Positions 1 to 5,540 of a stretch of 6,020 nt of DNA are shown piece after piece; position 1 is the first letter of the stretch; every line of letters starts with the position of its first letter. Under the pieces are notes generated by a model that did not search any database, was not told the origin of the DNA, and saw only the letters and a program-made list of their open reading frames with translations. This stretch comes from Acidimicrobiaceae bacterium (lineage in GTDB: Bacteria; Actinomycetota; Acidimicrobiia; Acidimicrobiales; Palsa-688), in NCBI GenBank assembly GCA_003158835.1, contig PMLI01000586.1, positions 1 through 6,020 of the forward strand, written 5' to 3'. The translations under genes and the position numbers were made by a program.

Positions 1-1
1 C

Positions 2-559
2 CGGTTCCCCGGGCGCAAGTTGCTGCTAGCCTCCCTGGTCGGCGTGTCGGCCATCCCCGGGACAACTCTTGCCTTCCCTCTGTATTTCCTCATCGCCCAC
101 CTGAAGCTGGCGAACAACCTCCTCGGTGTGTTCCTGCCACTCCTGGTAAGCCCCTTCGGCGTGTTCCTGATGTGGTTGTACCTGAGCAGCACCGACTGCC
201 TCGCTGTCGTGCAGGCGGGAAGGATCGATGGCGCCCGGGAAATCCGGATTTTCCGTAGCCTGGTGGCGCCCCTGGCGAGCCCCGCCATCGTGACCGTGTT
301 CCTATTGATAATTGTGTCGATCTGGAACAACTACCTTCTGCCCTACCTGGTCTTGAGCAACCCACGTCTGCAGCCCGTCACCGTGGGCCTGGCGCAGTGG
401 GTGGCTTATGGCGGAGCGAACGTGGGGAGCAGCCACCAGCTCCTGTACACCCTGATCGTCACCGGAGCGATCGTCTTTGTCCTTCCCGTGTTGGTGTTGT
501 TCCTGCTGCTCCAGCGCTACTGGAGAGACGGCCTCAGTCTCGGGAGCACAGTGGGATAG
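2..559 (+). CDS. Carbohydrate ABC transporter permease, MalG-type (5' partial)
   Basis: This is an inner-membrane subunit of a sugar importer; it forms half of the translocation channel and couples to the cytoplasmic ATPase. The reading frame is open from the left edge (RFPGRKLLL...) to TAG at 557-559, so the N-terminus and first membrane spans are missing. Counting from the TTG at 20, four hydrophobic segments lie at about residues 2-27, 33-54, 85-112 and 141-166. Between the second and third is the EAA loop that docks on the ATPase, here QAGRIDGAREIRIFRSLVAP (65-84): RIDGA and the trailing proline are kept, while the name-giving EAA is QAG. WNNYLLP (102-108) and the ending QRYWRDGLSLGSTVG match the usual WN.fl.P and Q.y...G...G..KG patterns of this family. 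It precedes the binding-protein gene by 117 bases. The family assignment is firm. The sugar specificity cannot be read from this subunit. Confidence 0.93.
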   Translation, partial: RFPGRKLLLASLVGVSAIPGTTLAFPLYFLIAHLKLANNLLGVFLPLLVSPFGVFLMWLYLSSTDCLAVVQAGRIDGAREIRIFRSLVAPLASPAIVTVFLLIIVSIWNNYLLPYLVLSNPRLQPVTVGLAQWVAYGGANVGSSHQLLYTLIVTGAIVFVLPVLVLFLLLQRYWRDGLSLGSTVG

Positions 560-579
560 ACCGAGGGACGCGACCGTCA

Positions 580-595
580 GCGCCGAGGCCGGCGC
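580..595 (+). other. Small GC-only stem-loop in the permease/binding-protein spacer
   Basis: GCGCCG (580-585) and CGGCGC (590-595) are perfect reverse complements around the loop AGGC. They give a 6-bp all-GC stem 20 bases after the permease stop. No T-run follows, so it does not look like an intrinsic terminator. If it folds in the mRNA it could slow decay or adjust expression between permease and binding protein. In GC-rich DNA a 6-bp stem can easily arise by chance, so this is a weak call. Apart from this stem and the binding protein's ribosome binding site, I see nothing convincing in the spacer 560-676, and no clear -35/-10 pair. Confidence 0.3.
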
Positions 596-657
596 GGCAG
601 CGCACCTGGTGGGCGAGATCGACAGACACACATATCTCAAGGAAGAGACCTATAAAG

Positions 658-664
658 AAGGAGG
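658..664 (+). promoter_or_regulatory. Ribosome binding site of the solute-binding protein
   Basis: AAGGAGG is a full-strength Shine-Dalgarno sequence. It lies 12 bases before the ATG at 677, longer than the usual 5-9. A second purine-rich site, GAGGAG (729-734), sits 5 bases before an in-frame TTG at 740. The start of the binding protein is therefore not fully settled. ATG 677 is preferred for its codon and the stronger match. Confidence 0.7.
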
Positions 665-676
665 CAGTATATAGCA

Positions 677-2068
677 ATGCGCCTTTCACGGAACGACAGA
701 TCCTCGGGGCAACCCCCGTCGACGACCCGAGGAGTGAGATTGCGGAAAGTGCTGGTTGCGGTTGCCGCGACGAGTATGACGGCGACATTGGTTACATCCA
801 GCGCAGCATTCGGTGCGGCAACGCCGCACCGTGTTGCGAACGTCTCAAGCAACGGCTGCTCGTCGGGCTCTGTGAACCTCACGTTCTGGTCAGGGGTCAC
901 GGGCATAAACAGCGCGGTGACGCTTTTCAATAGGACGCACCCAGGGATCTGCGTGAACTGGTTAAACGAGGGCCCGACCGTCTTCGCGAAACTGTTGGAC
1001 GCAATGAAGACGGGGACAGGCGCCCCAGACATAACCCAGTTCAACTATTCATTGATGTACCTCTACGAGCGCAGCCACTACCTGGTCAACCTGGCGCAGT
1101 ACGGTGCCAACGCCGTGCAGGCGGACTTCCCCGCGTATGCCTGGGACAATGTGACCTATGACGGTGGAGTGTATGCCATCCCGCAGGACTCGGGCGTGTA
1201 CGCGCTCCTGTACAACGCCGTATTGATGAAGAAATATGGGCTGGCAGTGCCCACAACGTGGGCGCAGATGATAACCGAGGGCGAGGCGCTGCAGGCCGCA
1301 CACCCGGGGGTGTACATCAATGACTTTGCGCCCAACGATTCTGTCAACGTACTGTCGGGGATGACGCAGGCCGGCGCCAGAGACTTCGTCTTGAACGGCA
1401 CCAAGCTGTCGGTGGGCTTCACCAGTCCGGCGGCGGAGCAGTACGCGTCGGTCTGGGACACGCTACTGTCCAAGCACCTGGTGGCCACCGTGCCGGATTT
1501 CAGCACGCAGTGGTTCAATGAGATGCAGAACGGCCAGCTCCTCACGGTCTTGGCCCAGGCGTGGGCGCCTAGCTACATCGGTTCGTCCTTGGACAAGACG
1601 CTCGGAGACTGGAAGGTGGCGCCCCTTCCGCAGTTCAGCGCCGGGCAGAACATCGGCATGAACGGCGGGGGGTCTCCCGAGGCCGTCACCAGCCAAACCA
1701 AGCACCCCAAACAAGCGGCAGAATTCGATATTTGGCTGAACACCTCGAAGGCCTCGCTGAACCTCTTGGACAAGCCACCTTCGGGGCTGTTCCCAATGGC
1801 GACGACGGTTAGTGCGTCAGGTTCGTTCCTCAATCAAAAGCTTCCGCTCACGGGCAGCCAGCAGCTGTACAGGGTGTATGAGAACTCTGGGCCCGATCCC
1901 GGGTTCGCTTCCGGCTACGGCCCCTTCGCTAGCTACGCCGGCAGTGAGACCGGGAACGCGATGGACCTTGTCGCCCAGGGACGAGAGACGGTGAAGCAGA
2001 TGTTTGCCGCTCTTCAGAAAGAATTTGTGTCGTACGCGAAGCAACAGGGCTTTACTGTTGGTTCGTGA
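677..2068 (+). CDS. Exported extracellular solute-binding protein, family 1 (sugar ABC importer)
   Basis: 463 residues, near the usual 420-460 for the family. It captures the oligosaccharide outside the membrane and delivers it to the permease. A basic N-terminus (RGVRLRK, 18-24) leads into a hydrophobic Ala/Val/Thr stretch (25-48) with plausible signal peptidase I cleavage near residues 44-48 (SSAAFGAA). No cysteine stands at a lipobox position. The mature part starts with the strand VNLTFWSGVTG (66-76) and shows family landmarks: AVTLFNRTHPGICVNW (80-95), GTGAPDITQF (113-122), VYAIPQDSGVYALLYNAVLM (165-184), VPTTWAQM (191-198), and GDWKVAPLPQ followed by MNGGGSPEAV (310-337). Only two cysteines are present (C61, C92); they flank the first strand-helix unit and could form a disulfide, which is inference. 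Starting at TTG 740 instead would give 442 residues and a short, standard signal peptide. It ends at TGA 2066-2068, before the structured spacer. The family call is secure; the ligand is unknown, with an oligosaccharide likely from the enzymes downstream. Confidence 0.93.
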   Translation: MRLSRNDRSSGQPPSTTRGVRLRKVLVAVAATSMTATLVTSSAAFGAATPHRVANVSSNGCSSGSVNLTFWSGVTGINSAVTLFNRTHPGICVNWLNEGPTVFAKLLDAMKTGTGAPDITQFNYSLMYLYERSHYLVNLAQYGANAVQADFPAYAWDNVTYDGGVYAIPQDSGVYALLYNAVLMKKYGLAVPTTWAQMITEGEALQAAHPGVYINDFAPNDSVNVLSGMTQAGARDFVLNGTKLSVGFTSPAAEQYASVWDTLLSKHLVATVPDFSTQWFNEMQNGQLLTVLAQAWAPSYIGSSLDKTLGDWKVAPLPQFSAGQNIGMNGGGSPEAVTSQTKHPKQAAEFDIWLNTSKASLNLLDKPPSGLFPMATTVSASGSFLNQKLPLTGSQQLYRVYENSGPDPGFASGYGPFASYAGSETGNAMDLVAQGRETVKQMFAALQKEFVSYAKQQGFTVGS

Positions 2069-2085
2069 TCGGTAGAGGGCCCTTG

Positions 2086-2186
2086 TGACTGGCCCGCCCC
2101 CTGCAAGCTGAAGGACGGAGGAAGGCGTCGTCGCCCTCGCTGCGCGCCGTGCGCGGCGAGGGAAGCTTGCCGGGGGAGGCCAGTTG
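2086..2186 (+). other. Long imperfect inverted repeat / predicted structured RNA between transporter and enzyme genes
   Basis: Most of the 191-base spacer (2069-2259) folds back on itself. From outside in: 2086-2094 pairs with 2178-2186 (ACTGGCC/GGCCAGT plus two G-T wobbles). A 2x1 internal loop follows. CCCCC (2097-2101) pairs with GGGGG (2172-2176). A 1x1 mismatch follows. GCAAGCT (2103-2109) pairs with AGCTTGC (2164-2170). A one-sided 24-base bulge (2110-2133) comes next, with a single base on the other side, and the 12-bp hairpin at 2134-2162 closes the element. The bulge carries the purine run AAGGACGGAGGAAGG (2111-2125), which resembles a ribosome binding site but has no start codon at a usable distance. 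No T-run follows. Likely roles are a processing or stability element giving more binding protein than enzymes, or an attenuator; both are inference. It matches no riboswitch class that I recognise. Confidence 0.55.
2134..2162 (+). other. 12-bp core hairpin inside the spacer structure
   Basis: CCCTCGC-T-GCGC (2134-2145), the loop GCCGT (2146-2150) and GCGC-G-GCGAGGG (2151-2162) form a continuous 12-bp stem with one T-G wobble and a 5-base loop. Eleven of the 12 pairs are Watson-Crick and nearly all are G-C, so it should be very stable as RNA. It begins 66 bases after the binding-protein stop codon and is followed by AAGCTTGCC rather than a T-tract. It is therefore not a standard intrinsic terminator, though it could pause RNA polymerase or block 3' exonucleases. 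Confidence 0.6.
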
Positions 2187-2249
2187 GTCCGTCCGAATGG
2201 GCAGTTATGTGCCAGCGCCGAGTAGCGCGATCCAGCGAGCAAAGGGAAA

Positions 2250-2255
2250 GAAGGA
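2250..2255 (+). promoter_or_regulatory. Ribosome binding site that fixes the GH5 start
   Basis: GAAGGA within the purine tract AAAGGGAAAGAAGGA lies 4 bases before ATG 2260. It supports this start over the longer in-frame opening at GTG 2149, which would place the start codon inside the hairpin. Confidence 0.7.
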
Positions 2256-2259
2256 CAAT

Positions 2260-3183
2260 ATGAGTGGTGCACTGGGCCGGGGGATCAACTTCGGGAACGC
2301 TCTGGACGCCGCCGCTGAAGGTGAGGCGGGGTTTCGACTGACGAGCCGGTATTTCGAGATGGTCAAAGCCGTCGGCTTCGACACCGTGCGGCTCCCAGTG
2401 AAGTGGTCCGTGCACGTCGCCAGCGAGCCCCCGTACGAGATCGACCTAGCGTTTGTGGACCGGGTGGACTGGGCAATAGGCGCGGCCGCTGAGGCCGGCC
2501 TCAAAACGGTCGTCAATTGGCATCATTACCAGGAGCTGTGCGAGGCGGCAACGGACCACCAGGAGAGGTTTCTGGCTGTGTGGCGTTGCCTGGCAGAGCG
2601 CTACAGTAGCCGATCGGAAGATGTCTATTTTGAGCTCCTGAACGAGCCGTACGCCATGACGCACGAGAGTTGGAACGACTTGGCGGCCCGGGCTTTGGCG
2701 GTGGTGCGTGAGTCCAACCCCACACGGGGCGTGATCGTCGGGCCCGTCGATTGGAACAGTATCGACGCGCTGGCACTGCTCGAGTTGCCGTCAGACGACA
2801 ACCTCGTCGTGACTGTCCACTACTACTCGCCGATGGAGTTCACACACCAAGGGGCGCATTGGGTGGCGGACCGGGACCTGCCGGAAGGGGAGCGGTGGAA
2901 TGTCGAGGACGGGCGGGCCGCGGTCGCCCAGGACCTGGAAAGAGCGGCGACGTGGGCCCGCCAGAGGGGCCTGCCACTCTTCGTGGGCGAGTTTGGCGCC
3001 TACGAGAAGGCGGAGATGGGCGATCGTGCGGCATGGACCGAGTGCGTGAGAACTGAGGCCGAGCGCAGGGATGCCAGTTGGGCGTACTGGGACTTTGGCA
3101 CAGACTTCGGCGTCTACGATTGCCGGTCGGATAGATGGCGCCTACCACTGAGGAATGCGCTGTTGGGCCCGGACGGCGGCTGA
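2260..3183 (+). CDS. Cytoplasmic GH5 endo-beta-glycanase (cellulase/mannanase-like, Cel5A type)
   Basis: 307 residues: a bare TIM-barrel GH5 catalytic domain without signal peptide, carbohydrate-binding module or linker. It hydrolyses internal beta-linkages of glucans or mannans by the retaining mechanism. Landmarks in order: GRGINFGNALDA (6-17), GFDTVRLPVKWS (39-50, conserved Arg44), VVNWHHYQEL (84-93, His88-His89), FELLNEP (124-130, acid/base Glu129), VTVHYYSPMEFTHQGAHW (184-201, His187 and Tyr189), FVGEFGAY (241-248, nucleophile Glu244) and SWAYWDF (273-279, Trp277 at the -1 site). From memory, order and wording closely resemble Thermotoga maritima Cel5A (subfamily GH5_25), also a signal-free, broad-specificity endoglucanase/mannanase; the subfamily call is tentative. 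The start at ATG 2260 is set by the adjacent ribosome binding site and by the barrel beginning at once. The GH95-like gene follows after 13 bases, so the two are almost certainly co-transcribed and act on the same imported oligosaccharide. The exact backbone cleaved cannot be read from sequence. Confidence 0.92.
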   Translation: MSGALGRGINFGNALDAAAEGEAGFRLTSRYFEMVKAVGFDTVRLPVKWSVHVASEPPYEIDLAFVDRVDWAIGAAAEAGLKTVVNWHHYQELCEAATDHQERFLAVWRCLAERYSSRSEDVYFELLNEPYAMTHESWNDLAARALAVVRESNPTRGVIVGPVDWNSIDALALLELPSDDNLVVTVHYYSPMEFTHQGAHWVADRDLPEGERWNVEDGRAAVAQDLERAATWARQRGLPLFVGEFGAYEKAEMGDRAAWTECVRTEAERRDASWAYWDFGTDFGVYDCRSDRWRLPLRNALLGPDGG

Positions 3184-3196
3184 GGCCGGGGCTTTG

Positions 3197-5515
3197 ATGG
3201 CAAACGTGTGGGAGCAGGGGTTGGTGACCGGCAACGGCCGCCTGGGTGCGGCGTTGTGGGGCACGGCGCGCCAGGAGGTTCTTACCATCTCACTGGAGAG
3301 GCTCTTCCTGCCGCTTTGGGAAGCGGTCCCCCCGGTACCCACGGTAGAGATCCTGGCATCGCTGAGGCAGAAGCTGTGGGGGGGCGATTGCCAAGGTGCC
3401 GCCGACGACGTCATGGCATTGGCGCGCCAGACCGGGTTAGCTGACAAGCGGTGGACAGATCCCCGCGTACCTGCCTTCGAGGTAGTGGTATCGGAGGCGC
3501 ACGAGGGGCTGGTGAGCGGGTACCAACGCTGGGAGGACCTGGGGACAGGCGAGATCGGTACGGCGTGGGGATCTCGGGGAGGGACCACGAGGCACCGGAC
3601 GTTCGTATCGCGCGCCCACGGCGTTTGCGCCCTGGAGATTGTGACCTCCCAGCCGACGACGTACCGGGTTTGGGTGCGGAGGGCCTTCGCCAGTGACGAC
3701 GGGAGGGAGCAGGCAGTGGCGGAGGCGGGCGCCTTCCCGGAACGTACCGACAGTGATGCGGGGCGGTTGCGGTATGTAACCCGCTTCAGGCGCCAGTGGC
3801 CGGGGGCGGCCAGGGGCGTGGTCGGCGCGCTGCGGGCCGTCGCCGACGTTGATGCCACCGAAGACGGCGGGGCTCTCGTCTTGGCGGGTGCAACGCGCAT
3901 CCTGGTCCTGATAGGGGCCCGGGTCATAACTGAGGACGACCCCGGCGACCCGGAGCGCTCAGTCTGTCGTGAGGTGGACGCCGTGACGGCCGACTACGAC
4001 AGTTTGCTGGCTGGCCACGTGCCCTTGCGGGCTCGGTGGATGGGCGAAGTGGGTTTCCGCCTCGGCGGTGCCGTTGAGGGCGCCCGTGGGCAGGAGGGTA
4101 CGGCCGTCGAGCCGCATGCCGGCTTCGCCCTGTTAGAGAGGCAGTTCTATGCCGGCAGGGCCCGGATCGCGGACAGCTGCGGCGAACTGCCTCCGACTCT
4201 CCAAGGCGTCTGGGGTGGCACGTGGACGCCTCCGTGGTCGGACGACTATACGTTGAATGCGAACCTGCAGATGGCTCTGGCCGCGGTGCTGCCTTCCGGG
4301 CCTCCGCAGATGCTGCTTCCCCTTTTCGATTTCTTGGAAGCCCACATGGATGAGTTCCGGGAGAACGCGAAAGCGCTTTATGGGTGCCGTGGTATTTATG
4401 TCCCTTCCCGGATGTCGACGCATGGGTTCCAGAACCATTTCGATTCGGAGTGGCCGATGACGTTTTGGACGGCCGGTGCGGGGTGGTGCGCCCGCTTCTA
4501 TTACGACTACTGGCAGTATACAGGGGACCGGGAGTTCCTGGCGGAGCGGGCCTTCCCATTTATGCAGGAAGCGGGCCGCTTTTGGGAGGATTTTATGGTT
4601 ACCGACGACGCCGGGGCTTTGCATTTTTGTCCCTCGTACTCACCTGAGAACGCGCCCAGGAATACCGGGGCTCAGGCGTGTTGCGACGCGACGATGGATG
4701 TGGCAGTTGCGAAGGATCTGTACCGTAATTTGGTGACGTGTGGCGAGCTTCTGGGAGTTGACGCGGGCTTGCTCAGCAAGTGGGCGGGTTTCGTGGCCCG
4801 GCTTCCGAGGTACCGGGTCAACGACGAGGGCGCCCTGGCGGAGTGGATAGATCCGAGGTTTGAGGATAACTACGAGCATCGCCATTCATCCCACCTGTAC
4901 CCGGTGATGTACGAAGTCGATCCAGAAATCTCTGGAGACGAGCGATTGTGGGAGGCGGCGCGCGAAGCCGTTCGTAGGAGGCTACGCTGGCAGCGTTCTC
5001 GTAGCCGGGGTGGGGAGTCAGCTTTCGGTCTTTGCCAGCTTGGCATTGCCGCCGCGCACTTGGGGATGGCGGACGAAGCAGAGCAGGCATTGCTTATGGT
5101 GTCGACCCGGTTCTGGCGACCGGCGCTGACAACGACGCACGAGCCTGGGGAGATCTTCAACGTGGACGCCTGTGGTGGCTTGCCGGCGCTGATGTTGGCA
5201 ATGGTGGTGCAGAGCCAGAAGGGGAAGGTGAAGCTGCTGCCGGCGCGCCCGGCCAGTTGGCGCCGGGGTTCGCTTAGCGGGGCGCGTGGTCGCGGTTCAA
5301 TAACCTTCGAACACATCGAGTGGGACGAGGTGGGGTTCGAGGCGCGGTTGTCTGCTCGAACGGCGGGCGTAGTGAGGGTAGGGTTTCCTCCTGGGGCGGT
5401 TGGTGCTCACGTGGAAGGGGCCGAGGTGCTATCCAGCAGCGGGCTCGTGCCGGGTGAGGTGTGCGTGCTTTTACGCGAAGACGCGCCCCTGCGGGTATCC
5501 GGGCAATGGGCCTGA
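3197..5515 (+). CDS. GH95-like glycoside hydrolase (alpha-L-fucosidase/alpha-L-galactosidase family), divergent
   Basis: 772 residues, full length for GH95, with no signal peptide. The family inverts alpha-L-fucosides or alpha-L-galactosides. The N-terminal beta-sandwich starts with TGNGRLGAALWG (11-22) and contains RHRTFVSRAHG (132-142). The (alpha/alpha)6 catalytic barrel runs from about residue 310 to 680. Catalytic positions by family pattern are Asn354 and Asn356 (YTLNANLQ), acid Glu484 (CPSYSPEN) and Asp657 (FNVDACGG). HRHSSHLYP (561-569) matches the RHxSHLYP signature. A C-terminal beta domain begins at GKVKLLPARP. Departures: the usual MNYW.A after NxN is MALAAVLPSG, and the usual GWS..W stretch after the RHxSHLYP region reads RSRGGESAFGLCQ. 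The enzyme is probably active, but on a different linkage or sugar from the classical alpha-1,2-fucosidases. ATG 3197 is chosen because the GNGRLGA motif follows closely; its ribosome binding site is weak (GAGG or GGGG in 3182-3191). ATG 3155, overlapping the GH5 gene, is the alternative. Confidence 0.85.
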   Translation: MANVWEQGLVTGNGRLGAALWGTARQEVLTISLERLFLPLWEAVPPVPTVEILASLRQKLWGGDCQGAADDVMALARQTGLADKRWTDPRVPAFEVVVSEAHEGLVSGYQRWEDLGTGEIGTAWGSRGGTTRHRTFVSRAHGVCALEIVTSQPTTYRVWVRRAFASDDGREQAVAEAGAFPERTDSDAGRLRYVTRFRRQWPGAARGVVGALRAVADVDATEDGGALVLAGATRILVLIGARVITEDDPGDPERSVCREVDAVTADYDSLLAGHVPLRARWMGEVGFRLGGAVEGARGQEGTAVEPHAGFALLERQFYAGRARIADSCGELPPTLQGVWGGTWTPPWSDDYTLNANLQMALAAVLPSGPPQMLLPLFDFLEAHMDEFRENAKALYGCRGIYVPSRMSTHGFQNHFDSEWPMTFWTAGAGWCARFYYDYWQYTGDREFLAERAFPFMQEAGRFWEDFMVTDDAGALHFCPSYSPENAPRNTGAQACCDATMDVAVAKDLYRNLVTCGELLGVDAGLLSKWAGFVARLPRYRVNDEGALAEWIDPRFEDNYEHRHSSHLYPVMYEVDPEISGDERLWEAAREAVRRRLRWQRSRSRGGESAFGLCQLGIAAAHLGMADEAEQALLMVSTRFWRPALTTTHEPGEIFNVDACGGLPALMLAMVVQSQKGKVKLLPARPASWRRGSLSGARGRGSITFEHIEWDEVGFEARLSARTAGVVRVGFPPGAVGAHVEGAEVLSSSGLVPGEVCVLLREDAPLRVSGQWA

Positions 5516-5530
5516 ATTGTGATATGGAGA

Positions 5531-5536
5531 GAGGAG
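5531..5536 (+). promoter_or_regulatory. Ribosome binding site for the ThuA-like gene (GTG start)
   Basis: GAGGAG lies 4 bases before GTG 5541, within the 25-base gap after the GH95-like stop codon. It decides in favour of the GTG start. No ATG opens this frame upstream within the gap. Confidence 0.75.
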
Positions 5537-5540
5537 ACCA

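Noticed and set aside
651..657. TATAAAG as a -10 promoter box before the binding protein
   Set aside because: Transcription would begin within or right next to the ribosome binding site, and no -35 match stands at the proper spacing.
397..933. Open frame in another + frame spanning the permease end and binding-protein start
   Set aside because: It crosses two well-supported genes out of frame and shows no family motif; it is a compositional shadow.
2134..2162. The spacer hairpin as a rho-independent terminator
   Set aside because: No T-run follows the stem, and the downstream genes belong to the same pathway with no clear new promoter, so a full stop here is unlikely.
2149..2259. In-frame N-terminal extension of the GH5 gene from GTG 2149
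   Set aside because: The start codon would lie inside the 12-bp hairpin with no ribosome binding site at a usable distance. The added 37 residues look like neither a signal peptide nor a domain, whereas ATG 2260 has a good site.
3155..3196. ATG 3155 as start of the GH95-like gene, overlapping the GH5 3' end
   Set aside because: The purine run GAGGA directly abuts this ATG with no spacer, and the added residues match nothing in the family. ATG 3197 places the conserved TGNGRLGA at the expected distance, although its own ribosome binding site is weak.
3142..4559. Two long minus-strand open frames (3142-3927 and 3924-4559) opposite the GH95-like gene
   Set aside because: Their translations are low-complexity and rich in Arg/Pro/Ser, as expected for the antisense of a GC-rich gene. 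They have no recognisable motifs, while the + strand carries clear GH95 signatures throughout.
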